64,000 bases of DNA from Caryophanales bacterium UBA4855 (lineage in GTDB: Bacteria > Bacillota_I > Bacilli_A > RFN20 > CAG-826), in assembly GCA_002399785.1 (NCBI GenBank), contig DHEH01000001.1, forward strand, positions 26,804 to 90,803, read 5' to 3'. The notes under the pieces were generated by a model. The model had not been told where the DNA came from, made no database searches, and was given only the letters and a program-made list of their open reading frames with translations. The translations under genes were made by a program, and so were the position numbers. This document shows positions 20,188 to 28,973 of this stretch, one piece after another (within the stretch, counting starts at the first letter, position 1; each line of letters opens with the position of its first letter).

Positions 20188-21570
20188 TTAAAAGCGTTTA
20201 GCTTTAAGTAAAGCGTTTTTGATATCAAACTTAAAATTAATTATATGAAAAGTTTCGTATTTTGCAATTTTAACTTTTCCTAAAGTTCCAAGTTTTTTAA
20301 TAAATTTAATTTGAGAATACATGACATCGCCCGTATTTTTCTTTGCTAAATAAATCGCTAGTTCAGAAGCCATTTCTTTAACATCGTTTGATGGATTATC
20401 ATCAAAAATCACGACGTGAGGCCCATGAGCTTTATCGATATGTAAAAAATAATAAGTCTTTTTTGCTAATTTAAAGGTAAGGTAATCGTTCTGAATATTA
20501 TTTTTTCCAAAGCCGATTTTAGTTTCATTAAACAAAATATAATAAGGCTTTACAGCGGATTTTTGAATTTTTACATTTTTTTGCGACTTGATTTTGATAA
20601 TATTTGTACTCTTTAATTCTTCTATTAACTGTAAATAATCTTCCTCATTGTAAAAAGTGGTGGAATCAAGTAAAGAAGAAATGTAGTTTAAATCATCTTC
20701 GGTTTCATCAATAAATTTGTCAGACATTTGAATCGTTTGTTTCGCTTTTTTATACACTTTATAGAGATATTCTAAATTTCTTTGAGGAGTATAATCGGCT
20801 TTAACGCTAATTTTTTTATCTAAATAATCAAAAGAGCTATCTCCGCGATTCATAGATTCTAAATTAGCCAAAAAGAAATCACCATAATCTTTGTAGATTA
20901 ATTTTTCTTTGGCTTCATTTTCTTCTTCAATAATTATTTTTAATTTCTTTTGTAGAGATTTCTTTTTGGCTTTTAAAGCAACTAAAACATATTTATATTT
21001 TTCTTCTAAATATCGATCTTCAATATTTTCTATATGAACATTAATTAATTCATCGTAATTTGTAGGAACTTCTTTTGAAATTACTTGGTTTTGTGGATAT
21101 TCAAAAGTCGCATTTTGAATAATTGGGTGTTTAGTATCTAATCCATGAAATTTTAAAGCATCAATAATCTTATTATCGTTATCAAGTAAAATAATATTTG
21201 TATTCATTTTAAAAAGTTCGATTATAAGAGAAAATGATATTTTATCGTAAGTATCGGTTGTTTTTACGAAATCAAATTTTACTATGTTGTCATTATTAAT
21301 AACTGAAGCCCCAATAAATTTTGAATTATTTAATTTAGTTTTTAATTTATTAATGAATTGATTATTGTTGTTTGCTAAAAATTTATTTGTTGTTATTGCA
21401 ATAAATGGCTCTTGAGGCATTATAGAAATAAAAACAGAATTGCTTTTTCCTTGACTAAAACCAAATAAAAAATCGGTTTTTGTTAGAGACTGTATTTTGT
21501 TTAAAAAAGTATTTTTAAATTTATTGTTAATGTTATCGATTTGTTGTTTTAAATAGTCTTGGTAAGTCAT
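20188..21570 (-). CDS. rqcH: NFACT/RqcH-like protein, shortened and with altered DR motif
   Basis: A homologue of RqcH (FbpA/NFACT family), which tags stalled nascent chains with alanine in ribosome quality control. The NFACT-R signature is clear near the C-terminus: FGKNNIQNDYLTFKLA followed by GPHVVIFDDNP. The middle is coiled coil (about 195-300). At 460 aa it is about 100 residues shorter than typical RqcH. The position of the family's DR motif reads D94-N95 in NNDNIVKFDF, so the arginine needed for alanine tailing in Bacillus is not conserved. No Shine-Dalgarno is present; TATAAT lies 6 nt upstream of ATG. Confidence 0.8.
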   Translation of the reverse strand: MTYQDYLKQQIDNINNKFKNTFLNKIQSLTKTDFLFGFSQGKSNSVFISIMPQEPFIAITTNKFLANNNNQFINKLKTKLNNSKFIGASVINNDNIVKFDFVKTTDTYDKISFSLIIELFKMNTNIILLDNDNKIIDALKFHGLDTKHPIIQNATFEYPQNQVISKEVPTNYDELINVHIENIEDRYLEEKYKYVLVALKAKKKSLQKKLKIIIEEENEAKEKLIYKDYGDFFLANLESMNRGDSSFDYLDKKISVKADYTPQRNLEYLYKVYKKAKQTIQMSDKFIDETEDDLNYISSLLDSTTFYNEEDYLQLIEELKSTNIIKIKSQKNVKIQKSAVKPYYILFNETKIGFGKNNIQNDYLTFKLAKKTYYFLHIDKAHGPHVVIFDDNPSNDVKEMASELAIYLAKKNTGDVMYSQIKFIKKLGTLGKVKIAKYETFHIINFKFDIKNALLKAKRF

Positions 21571-21582
21571 AAAGAAATTATA
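21571..21582 (-). promoter_or_regulatory. TATAAT abutting rqcH ATG (leaderless start)
   Basis: On the minus strand a perfect TATAAT (21577-21582) ends 6 nt before the ATG. The -35 region reads CTGATT at 17 bp, a weak match. No Shine-Dalgarno is present. Confidence 0.55.
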
Positions 21583-21698
21583 AACGATACAAAAACAAAA
21601 ATCAGGTTTTTATCTGTGGCTTATGATAAAAATTATGTAAATATTTTCATTATCTATGAAAACAAGTGATGAATAAGCATTTTTTAGAGCATAACTAT

Positions 21699-21733
21699 TT
21701 GAAACGCCAATATTAATTGTCTATAATTTAGTT
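21699..21733 (+). promoter_or_regulatory. Strong sigma-A promoter of gmk giving a leaderless mRNA
   Basis: TTGAAA (21699-21704), a 17-bp spacer and TATAAT (21722-21727), followed by 6 nt and the ATG at 21734. This is the best-formed example of the leaderless geometry seen across the window, since both hexamers and the spacing are near consensus. No Shine-Dalgarno is possible in the 6-nt gap. Confidence 0.75.
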
Positions 21734-22303
21734 ATGAAAAAAGGATTACTCATTATTCTTAGTGGACCTAGTGGTGTCGGTAAAGGCACGATTAGAAAAA
21801 AAGTTATGGAAAACACTGATCTTAACCTCGCTTATTCTATTTCTATGACCACTAGATTGCCTCGAAAAGGTGAAATCAATGGGGTTGATTATTTCTTTGT
21901 AACAAAAGATGAATTTGAAAACAATGTTTCGAAAGGGAAACTTTTAGAATATGCTAAATTTTGCGAAAATTATTATGGAACTCCATTAGATTATGTTGAA
22001 TCTTTACGTAATGATGGGAAAAACGTTATTCTAGAAATTGAAACACGTGGTGCTAGACAAGTTATGGCAAAATGTATATCGAAAGATGAAATATCTGTTT
22101 TTCTTGTCCCTCCATCAATTGAAGAATTAGAAAGAAGAATTAGAGGTAGAAATACCGAATCCGAAGATATCATTCAAGAAAGATTGGCTAAAGCTCGTCA
22201 TGAGATGATACATAAAGATCTTTATGATTATATAGTTGTCAATAACACTCCTGAAGAAGCATGTAATGAAATTATAAAAATCATTAAGGATCATTTAAAT
22301 TGA
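21734..22303 (+). CDS. gmk: Guanylate kinase
   Basis: Phosphorylates GMP to GDP with ATP. The 189-aa protein has the P-loop LSGPSGVGKGT (residues 8-18), the GMP-binding SMTTRLPRKGEINGVDYFFV and the EIETRGARQV segment. First gene of the conserved Firmicutes order gmk-priA-(def-fmt)-rsmB-rlmN-prpC-prkC-(rsgA)-rpe; rpoZ, def and fmt are absent here. It is preceded by a near-consensus promoter that leaves no leader. Its TGA overlaps the priA ATG by one base. Confidence 0.96.
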   Translation: MKKGLLIILSGPSGVGKGTIRKKVMENTDLNLAYSISMTTRLPRKGEINGVDYFFVTKDEFENNVSKGKLLEYAKFCENYYGTPLDYVESLRNDGKNVILEIETRGARQVMAKCISKDEISVFLVPPSIEELERRIRGRNTESEDIIQERLAKARHEMIHKDLYDYIVVNNTPEEACNEIIKIIKDHLN

Positions 22304-24486
22304 TGTATTTACTAGAAGTTTTAATACAACATCCAATATACAATATTGACCAAACTTTTTATTATTTAAGTAGCGAAGAAACTAAAGTTTTTGTGCGTGT
22401 TGCAGTAACTTTTAATAAGCAAGAAATTTATGGTTTCGTTACGGATATTAAAAAGACCGACAAAACTAAGGAAGAATTAGAAAAAGAGATGGGATTTACG
22501 TTGCTTTTTATTAAAAACATAGTAGATAAAGACCCTATTATTTCTCCATATTTATATAGTTTAGCGAGTAAATTAGCTTCTAGATATTCTTATCCGATTA
22601 TTGGTGTTCTTCAGACAATGTTGCCTCCTGCTTTGAGACCTAGTGATAGTAGCGAAGGGAAAGGTAAGATTAAATATATTGAATTTTGTAAACTTAATGA
22701 TTGTGATCTTCCGGTTAAATTAAAGAAAAACGAGATGGCTTTACTTGAAGATTTTGATAAACTTAGAATCATTGAAAAAAGCAAAATCACGCGTAAAGGT
22801 GCCCTTAAATCGCTTATAGAGAAAGGATTTATTACAACTTACAAAGAAGAAGCTTTTAGATATAAATTCATTAAAAATTTTGATTACGAAAGTGAAATTA
22901 TCTTAAGTGATGAACAACAAATAGTTTTTGATAGCATCAATAAATCGAAAAAGAATATTTTTTTGATAAACGGTATTACTGGAAGTGGTAAAACAGAAGT
23001 TTATATAAAATTAATTCAGGAATATATTGATAAAGGTAAGTCATGTATTATCCTTGTTCCAGAAATTGGTTTAACTCCTCTAATGATATCAAGAATTTTA
23101 AGTGTTTTTCCTGATGAAATTGTTGGAATTTTGCATTCTTCTTTAACAAACTCCCAAAAATATGATGAATATAGAAAAGCAGTTTACGGAAAAACAAAAA
23201 TCTTAATCGGAACAAGAAGTGCAATATTTGTTCCTATCAAAGATTTAGGACTTATTGTAATTGATGAGGAACATGATGATTCTTATAAACAAGACGATCG
23301 ATTGACTTATCACGCTCGAGATGTTGCTTTATTGCGTGCTAAAGACGAAAATTTAAAAGTGATCTTAGGAAGTGCAACGCCATCAATTGAATCGATGGTT
23401 AAAGCTAAGGAAGGCAAATACGAACTTTTAACATTAACAAAAAGATATTATGATGCGACTTTACCAAATGTTATTGTTGTTGATAGAAATAAAAGAGAGA
23501 ATTTTTCCTTTGAGTCTAGTGTATTTTCTATCGAGTTAATTAAACAATTAAAATTAACAATTGCTAAAGGTGAACAAGCCATTCTTTTGATAAATAACAG
23601 GGGATTTGCAAGGAATTTTTATTGTAGAGAGTGTGGATTTGTCTTTAAATGTCCTACTTGCGGATTGCCTTTAACCTATCATAAGGAAGACAATTCTTTA
23701 AAGTGTCATCATTGTGATTATTCGATTAAAAAACCAAATAAATGTCCAGATTGTGGGTCGACTTATTTTGGTACATACGGCTTTGGGATCGAAAAAGTTG
23801 AAGAAGATTTTAAACATATTTTTAAAACAAATTATTTGTTGCTTGACGGAGATAGAACAACGAAAAGTAGTCAAATTGCTGGCATTTTGAAACAATTTGA
23901 CGATGGCGTTGCTAGTGTTTTAATCGGTACACAAATTGTTGCTAAAGGACATGATTTTTCAAATGTAACTTTAGTCGGAATTATTAATGCCGATACTGGT
24001 TTAAATTTATCAACTTATAGGGCGAAAGAAATGACTTTTGAATTGATTACGCAAGCAATTGGAAGGTGTGGAAGAAAAGAGCTTCCAGGGCTTGCGATTG
24101 TACAAACTTCTCAGCCAAAAAATTATGCAATTGTTGATGCTACAAATCAAAATTATGATAGTTTTTTTATTCATGAAATAAGCGAACGTAAACTTTTTAA
24201 AAATCCTCCATTTTATAGTCTTGTTTCTTTAAAAATTGCTGGAAAAGACAAATTTAAAGTGAATGAATGCATAAATCAAATAAAAAAAGATATTATTCGC
24301 TTGAACGAAAGTATCATTGTTTATGGTCCAACTTATTGTGAAAAAAACTTTTTAGGATATACTTCAAAGTTATATTTAAAGTCTAAAATGCTTATTGAAA
24401 TACTTGATGTTTTAGGGATTTTGATTTCACATTATAAATCCGAGTCCGGAATACGTTTATTGATCGATGTAAATCCATATAATTAA
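22303..24486 (+). CDS. priA: Primosomal protein N' (replication restart helicase PriA)
   Basis: Restarts collapsed replication forks by loading the replicative helicase. The 727-aa protein shows Walker A GITGSGKTEVY (near 226-236), the DEEHDDSYK Walker B, and the zinc-binding cluster CRECGFVFKCPTCG ... CHHCDYS ... CPDCGS (about 443-487), then helicase motifs VIGTQIVAKGHDF-like and GRCGR. I chose ATG 22303 over TTG 22300; AAGGA lies at about 22286-22290. It overlaps gmk by one base. Confidence 0.95.
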   Translation: MYLLEVLIQHPIYNIDQTFYYLSSEETKVFVRVAVTFNKQEIYGFVTDIKKTDKTKEELEKEMGFTLLFIKNIVDKDPIISPYLYSLASKLASRYSYPIIGVLQTMLPPALRPSDSSEGKGKIKYIEFCKLNDCDLPVKLKKNEMALLEDFDKLRIIEKSKITRKGALKSLIEKGFITTYKEEAFRYKFIKNFDYESEIILSDEQQIVFDSINKSKKNIFLINGITGSGKTEVYIKLIQEYIDKGKSCIILVPEIGLTPLMISRILSVFPDEIVGILHSSLTNSQKYDEYRKAVYGKTKILIGTRSAIFVPIKDLGLIVIDEEHDDSYKQDDRLTYHARDVALLRAKDENLKVILGSATPSIESMVKAKEGKYELLTLTKRYYDATLPNVIVVDRNKRENFSFESSVFSIELIKQLKLTIAKGEQAILLINNRGFARNFYCRECGFVFKCPTCGLPLTYHKEDNSLKCHHCDYSIKKPNKCPDCGSTYFGTYGFGIEKVEEDFKHIFKTNYLLLDGDRTTKSSQIAGILKQFDDGVASVLIGTQIVAKGHDFSNVTLVGIINADTGLNLSTYRAKEMTFELITQAIGRCGRKELPGLAIVQTSQPKNYAIVDATNQNYDSFFIHEISERKLFKNPPFYSLVSLKIAGKDKFKVNECINQIKKDIIRLNESIIVYGPTYCEKNFLGYTSKLYLKSKMLIEILDVLGILISHYKSESGIRLLIDVNPYN

Positions 24487-24555
24487 GCCTAATAAAAGTT
24501 TGCTTTTAGACACTTAATAATCTATGATTATTATATTAAAAAGAGGACTTTTTGT

Positions 24556-25047
24556 ATGATAACTATTACACTTTATGGAATTGATCCATACCTAATTAGA
24601 GATTTAAGTAAAGATTTAACCGATAAATTGGCTGATCTTTATGAAGTTGAACCAGACGATATAAATTTCTTTGCTCCGGAAGGATTATTAGCTCATAACG
24701 GAGTTGAACAAAATCTTTGGAATGTTATTGTTCATGTTAATGCTCCTAAAAAAGTATCGGTTTTGCAAAATGAAGCTGCTCAATTAATTGCTAATTATGT
24801 GAATTCGCTTTGCATAAATTTATCTATTGAATTTTATTATTATTCACAAGATGATCACTATGAATTTTTAAGTAATGATAATCCACGTTTTATGACTGAA
24901 GAAAATTCAGTTTACGTTGATAATAATGAAGATGAAGATGGGGACGATGATGACATTGATGAGTGCGAAGACGAACACGATGATGATACTGAACCATATT
25001 TAGGCGACGCTTTTGCAGATTTCAATAAGAAAATGGGTGATTTATAA
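24556..25047 (+). CDS. DUF1904-like protein with acidic tail
   Basis: A 163-aa protein. Residues 1-115 resemble DUF1904 (a small tautomerase-like alpha/beta fold) in the order of strands and in the ending EFYYYSQDDHYEF, but the match is remembered, not searched. The last part (about 125-150) is almost entirely Asp and Glu and looks disordered. It sits between priA and the rsmB-like gene where def and fmt usually lie. AAGAGGA is about 8 nt before the ATG. Its stop is coupled to the next ATG by a 1-nt overlap. Confidence 0.5.
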   Translation: MITITLYGIDPYLIRDLSKDLTDKLADLYEVEPDDINFFAPEGLLAHNGVEQNLWNVIVHVNAPKKVSVLQNEAAQLIANYVNSLCINLSIEFYYYSQDDHYEFLSNDNPRFMTEENSVYVDNNEDEDGDDDDIDECEDEHDDDTEPYLGDAFADFNKKMGDL

Positions 25048-26306
25048 TGCAAATTTTTGATAATTCGGTTAGTTGCATATCAACCATCATTAAAGATAAA
25101 AAATCCTTATCCGAGGTTTTGCGTGACAATTACAAGACAATTGGACGTGAGGCCAATAGAACAATTCTTTCAATTGTTGGATTATGTTTAAGAAATTATT
25201 TTTTGATTAATCATTTTGCTAGAAGTATTTTGAAAGCAACAACAGTTGAAGAAGTTGCTGCATTAGGAGTTTTATTTAGCACAATTGCTTTTAATAAATA
25301 TTCAAATAAAGACGAAATTACCAATGATTTTAATGCTTTTTATAAAAATAACGGTATTGAACTTACAGAAGAACAAAATAATTTAATTAAAATTTTGCTT
25401 GAGAAGAAAAAGAATTTTGATTTTAAAGATATCAATAAAGGTTCGTTTGAATTTTTTAGTATTAAATTTAACCTTCCTGTTTGGTTATTGAAAATGTTAG
25501 CTCATCAATATGATCGTGGAATGATGGTTAATATTGCTAAAGCCTGTTCAAAAATGCCACTTCAATATGCTTTAAAAAATTCTTTTGTTGAGGTTCCTTT
25601 TGATCAAAGAGCTGAATTATTGAAAGATTTTCAATTTGATGAAAAGCTTGATTTATACAAATACCTTCCTGAAAATTCTCTTAAGAATAATCCTTTAGTT
25701 AAATCTGATTGTTTAATTCCTGTGCAAATTGCTTCCAGTGAATTATTAAAACATTTGCCAATTTTAAATAATAAAGAGGTTATGGTTTTTCTTGAACATA
25801 AAGACCCTATTTTCTTCGGTGTAGTCATGAAATACGCAGAAAATAATAAAATTTCCTTAATTAATAAGTATCCTCAAAAAACATATAGTTTAGTTGAAAA
25901 GATTAAAAAATGTCCTATTAGACAATTTAAAAATTATGAAACTGATGAAACCGGAATTACGACTTACGTCGACAGTCTTCAAGATTTAATAATCTATTTC
26001 CCAGAAACTAGTTCGCTTGATTATGTTAGAAGAAGACCAGAATATAGCATTATTTTTGATACTAATACATTGGATTCTTTAATTGGCAACCAAAACAAGA
26101 CAATTGATGAATTAAGTAAACATGTCGAATTGGATGGTCGTTTAATTTATGCTTGCAATACAATAAATATTAAAGAAACTGTCTTAGTTGTTTATAAATT
26201 CTTAGAAAAACATAAAGAATTCAAAGAAGAATTTTCGCAAAGTTCATTTCCTTGTGATCCTAATAATTCAATTTATTACTATTCAATTCTTAGGAGAATT
26301 AAATGA
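25047..26306 (+). CDS. Degenerate RsmB (16S rRNA m5C967 methyltransferase) homologue, probably catalytically dead
   Basis: The protein is 419 aa, close to RsmB length, and sits in the normal rsmB place before rlmN. An N-terminal NusB-like helical domain (about 20-130) is followed by a Rossmann methyltransferase-like part. Remnants of family motifs are visible: IPVQIASSELL for the QNxASQL segment, PETSSLDYVRRRPEYS (from residue 319) for the PCSGxGxxRRxPE motif, and LIYACNTINIKET (C370) for LVYSTCTxNxxENE. The SAM-binding CAAPGGKT motif is missing, the PCS cysteine is lost, and the second catalytic cysteine is displaced by one position. An RNA-binding role without methylation is possible. It overlaps rlmN by 4 nt. 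Confidence 0.65.
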   Translation: MQIFDNSVSCISTIIKDKKSLSEVLRDNYKTIGREANRTILSIVGLCLRNYFLINHFARSILKATTVEEVAALGVLFSTIAFNKYSNKDEITNDFNAFYKNNGIELTEEQNNLIKILLEKKKNFDFKDINKGSFEFFSIKFNLPVWLLKMLAHQYDRGMMVNIAKACSKMPLQYALKNSFVEVPFDQRAELLKDFQFDEKLDLYKYLPENSLKNNPLVKSDCLIPVQIASSELLKHLPILNNKEVMVFLEHKDPIFFGVVMKYAENNKISLINKYPQKTYSLVEKIKKCPIRQFKNYETDETGITTYVDSLQDLIIYFPETSSLDYVRRRPEYSIIFDTNTLDSLIGNQNKTIDELSKHVELDGRLIYACNTINIKETVLVVYKFLEKHKEFKEEFSQSSFPCDPNNSIYYYSILRRIK

Positions 26307-27340
26307 TAAATTTATATTCGTTTAGTTTACCTAAACTTGAAGATAAAATGATTGAAATGGGGCAAAAAAAGTATCGTGCTACCCAACTTTTTAAGTGGAT
26401 TTACGAAAAAGACGCAACTACTTTTGATGAAATGAGCGATGTTTCTCTTTCGTTTAGAGAAACCTTAAATAAAGATTTTTGTTTAGTCATTCCTAAAATT
26501 TTTAAACAACAAGTTAGCAATGATGGAACTATTAAACTTCTTTTAGAATTAGAAGACGGAAATAAAATCGAAACTGTTTTAATGAGATATAATTATGGCA
26601 ATGTAGCCTGTGTTTCTAGTGAAGTCGGCTGCAATATGGGTTGTTGTTTTTGTGCTTCTGGTTTGCTTAAGAAAAAAAGAAGCCTTACCGTCGATGAATT
26701 AATTGGACAAATATTGGTTTTGAATAATTTATTAAAAGAAGAAAACTCTAAAATTTCTCATGTTGTTGTAATGGGAACTGGAGAACCTTTCGATAATTAC
26801 GATAATGTTATGGATTTTATTCGAATTCTTAATCATCCTTACGGATTAGCAATTGGAGCTCGACATATCACTGTTTCAACTTGTGGGTTAGTAGAGGGAA
26901 TAAGAAAATATGCTAATGAAGGATTGCAAATCAATTTAGCTATCTCTTTACACGCTCCTAACGATGAAATTCGTAATAAAATTATGCCAATTAGTTTAAA
27001 ATATCCTCTTCCTGAACTTATGGATGCAGTTAAATATTATGAAAAAACTGCTGGAAGAAGAGTTACTTTTGAATATATTTTGTTGGCTGGAGTAAATGAT
27101 TCTCGAGACGACGCTCTTGAATTAGCACATTTGATTCATGGAACACTCGCTTACGTTAATTTAATTCCTTATAATCCAGTTGAAGAAATGAAATATCAAA
27201 GAAGTAGCGGAAATAGAGTTCATGATTTTCTAGATATTTTAATGAAAAATGGTGTTACTGCTACAATTAGGAAAGAATTTGGCACAGACATTGATGCTGC
27301 CTGTGGTCAATTGAGGGCAAAAAATGAAAAAATTAAATAA
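26303..27340 (+). CDS. rlmN: Dual-specificity rRNA/tRNA adenine-C2 methyltransferase RlmN
   Basis: A radical-SAM enzyme that methylates A2503 of 23S rRNA and A37 of some tRNAs. The 345-aa protein has the CxxxCxxC cluster motif in CNMGCCFC (about residues 114-121), preceded by CVSSEVG, and VVMGTGEPFDNYDNV (SAM contact). The conserved C-terminal cysteine lies in DIDAACGQL. It overlaps the upstream rsmB-like gene (ATGA) and prpC by 17 nt. Confidence 0.95.
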   Translation: MINLYSFSLPKLEDKMIEMGQKKYRATQLFKWIYEKDATTFDEMSDVSLSFRETLNKDFCLVIPKIFKQQVSNDGTIKLLLELEDGNKIETVLMRYNYGNVACVSSEVGCNMGCCFCASGLLKKKRSLTVDELIGQILVLNNLLKEENSKISHVVVMGTGEPFDNYDNVMDFIRILNHPYGLAIGARHITVSTCGLVEGIRKYANEGLQINLAISLHAPNDEIRNKIMPISLKYPLPELMDAVKYYEKTAGRRVTFEYILLAGVNDSRDDALELAHLIHGTLAYVNLIPYNPVEEMKYQRSSGNRVHDFLDILMKNGVTATIRKEFGTDIDAACGQLRAKNEKIK

Positions 27341-28076
27341 TGGAGTATTTTCCTTTAAAAAGAATCTTGGAAAAACAAGAGTTACAAACGAAGATGATTG
27401 CCAGGTAGTTGTAAATAGTCATGGCAACGTGTTACTTATTGTTTGTGACGGAATGGGTGGACATTTAAAAGGTGACTTTGCTAGTTCGCAAACTGTGAGT
27501 TATCTTTGCGATGAGTTCAAAAAGAAATCTGGTTTCTTAAATGCGGGCTACGCACGTGTTTGGTTAACAGGAAGAATTAAAAAAATAAATGCTAAATTAT
27601 TTGAACAACAAGATAATGATAATTCTTATCGTGGTATGGGTACTACTTTAGTTTGTGCTCTCATTTATAACAATAAACTCATTATTGTAAACTGTGGCGA
27701 TTCTCGTTGCTATTTACTTGAAAATAACATCCTTAATATCGTTACTGAAGACGATTCTTATGTTAATTATCTTCATAAAATTGGACAAATTAGTGAAAAA
27801 GAAATGTCTACTAGTAAAGATAGACACATAATTACTAATGCAATTGGATTGTTTCCAAGTGCTTCTTTTGAAGTTAAAACATTACCTTATAGTGGCGAAA
27901 CGATATTCTTATGTAGTGATGGACTTTATAATGAAGTTTCTTTAAATGATATGCAAAATATTTTAAAAACCAATGATGCTCCTGAAGTTAAAGTTTCTAG
28001 TTTGATTCAATTAGCTAACTTTAATGGTGGAAGCGATAATATTTCTTGCTGTTTATGGGAATCAGTCCATGATTAA
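27324..28076 (+). CDS. prpC: PP2C-family serine/threonine protein phosphatase
   Basis: Removes phosphate from targets of the adjacent kinase. The 250-aa protein has the PP2C metal-binding motifs in order: RVTNEDD, VCDGMGGH, GMGTTLVCALI, NCGDSRCYLL, LCSDGLYNEV and GGSDNIS. It overlaps rlmN at its start and prkC at its end (8 nt), as is usual for prpC-prkC pairs. Confidence 0.93.
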   Translation: MKKLNNGVFSFKKNLGKTRVTNEDDCQVVVNSHGNVLLIVCDGMGGHLKGDFASSQTVSYLCDEFKKKSGFLNAGYARVWLTGRIKKINAKLFEQQDNDNSYRGMGTTLVCALIYNNKLIIVNCGDSRCYLLENNILNIVTEDDSYVNYLHKIGQISEKEMSTSKDRHIITNAIGLFPSASFEVKTLPYSGETIFLCSDGLYNEVSLNDMQNILKTNDAPEVKVSSLIQLANFNGGSDNISCCLWESVHD

Positions 28077-28956
28077 AAATGGCGAATTAATTAATGAAAG
28101 ATATAAAGTAATTGGCTCAGTCGGCCACGGCGGAATGAGCGATGTTTACGAAGCCCGCGACATCATTTTTAAAAGAAATGTTGCAATTAAGATAATTAAG
28201 ACTGATTTTGCTAATAATATTGAAAATCTCATTCGTTTTCAAAACGAAGCTAAAATAAGCGCATGTTTAAATCATCCTAATATTATTAAAATTTTTGATT
28301 ATGGTGAAATTGATAATTTACCTTATATTGTCAATGAATTTGTCAAAGATCAAACCGTGAGAGATGTTCTCGATTTTAAACGAAATTTATCTGCTTTAGA
28401 AAGTACAGCAGTCATGATTCAAATTTGTCAAGCTATCATTTATTGTCATTCAAAGCACGTTATTCATCGCGATATTAAGCCACAAAATATTTTTTATGGT
28501 GCTGATGGAAGCGTTAAATTATCAGATTTTGGAATAAGTGTAGTTTTAGGTTCAGCAATGAATGTAAACGAAAATAATAAAATTGTTGGAACTGCTCAAT
28601 ATTTAGCTCCAGAACTTATAACTGGTGGTAAACCAAGTTTCCAAAGCGATATTTTTGCTTTAGGTATTGTTTATTATGAATTGCTTACTGGTAAAGTTCC
28701 TTTCGATGGTAAAACAGCTGCTGAAGTTGCAAAAAAACAAATCAGCGAAGAAATGCCTTCACCATTAAAATTTATGCCTAATTTACCAATAGATTTAGTT
28801 AATATCATTATGAAAGCAACCAATAAGGATTTAAAGGTTAGATATAAGACTGTTGATGAGTTATATCAAGACATAATTGATATTTATCATAATAAGAAGA
28901 AAATGCACAAGGGGACGAATTTATTTTCCCGAATATTTGGACTTTCAAATGACTAG
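28069..28956 (+). CDS. Serine/threonine protein kinase, PrkC-type kinase domain only
   Basis: A 295-aa Hanks-type kinase: glycine loop GHGGMSDVYEA, VAIKIIK lysine, catalytic HRDIKPQN, DFG in LSDFGIS, and APE in GTAQYLAPEL. I chose ATG 28069 (MIKNGELINERYKVIG); the earlier in-frame start at 28024 would lie inside prpC. The protein stops soon after the kinase fold, with no membrane segment and no PASTA repeats, unlike PrkC of Bacillus. It should therefore be cytosolic and unable to sense muropeptides directly. The next gene in the usual order, rsgA, is absent. Confidence 0.9.
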   Translation: MIKNGELINERYKVIGSVGHGGMSDVYEARDIIFKRNVAIKIIKTDFANNIENLIRFQNEAKISACLNHPNIIKIFDYGEIDNLPYIVNEFVKDQTVRDVLDFKRNLSALESTAVMIQICQAIIYCHSKHVIHRDIKPQNIFYGADGSVKLSDFGISVVLGSAMNVNENNKIVGTAQYLAPELITGGKPSFQSDIFALGIVYYELLTGKVPFDGKTAAEVAKKQISEEMPSPLKFMPNLPIDLVNIIMKATNKDLKVRYKTVDELYQDIIDIYHNKKKMHKGTNLFSRIFGLSND

Positions 28957-28961
28957 TGAGT

Positions 28962-28973
28962 TATAATAAGAAT
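28962..28973 (+). promoter_or_regulatory. TATAAT abutting rpe ATG (leaderless start)
   Basis: A perfect TATAAT (28962-28967) ends 6 nt before the ATG at 28974. This supports the 28974 start over the in-frame GTG at 28956 and suggests a transcript that starts inside the prkC-rpe junction. Confidence 0.5.

Noticed and set aside
28024..28068. Earlier start for the kinase
   Set aside because: The extra 15 residues are encoded inside the prpC C-terminus and do not belong to a kinase; ATG 28069 gives the normal N-terminus.
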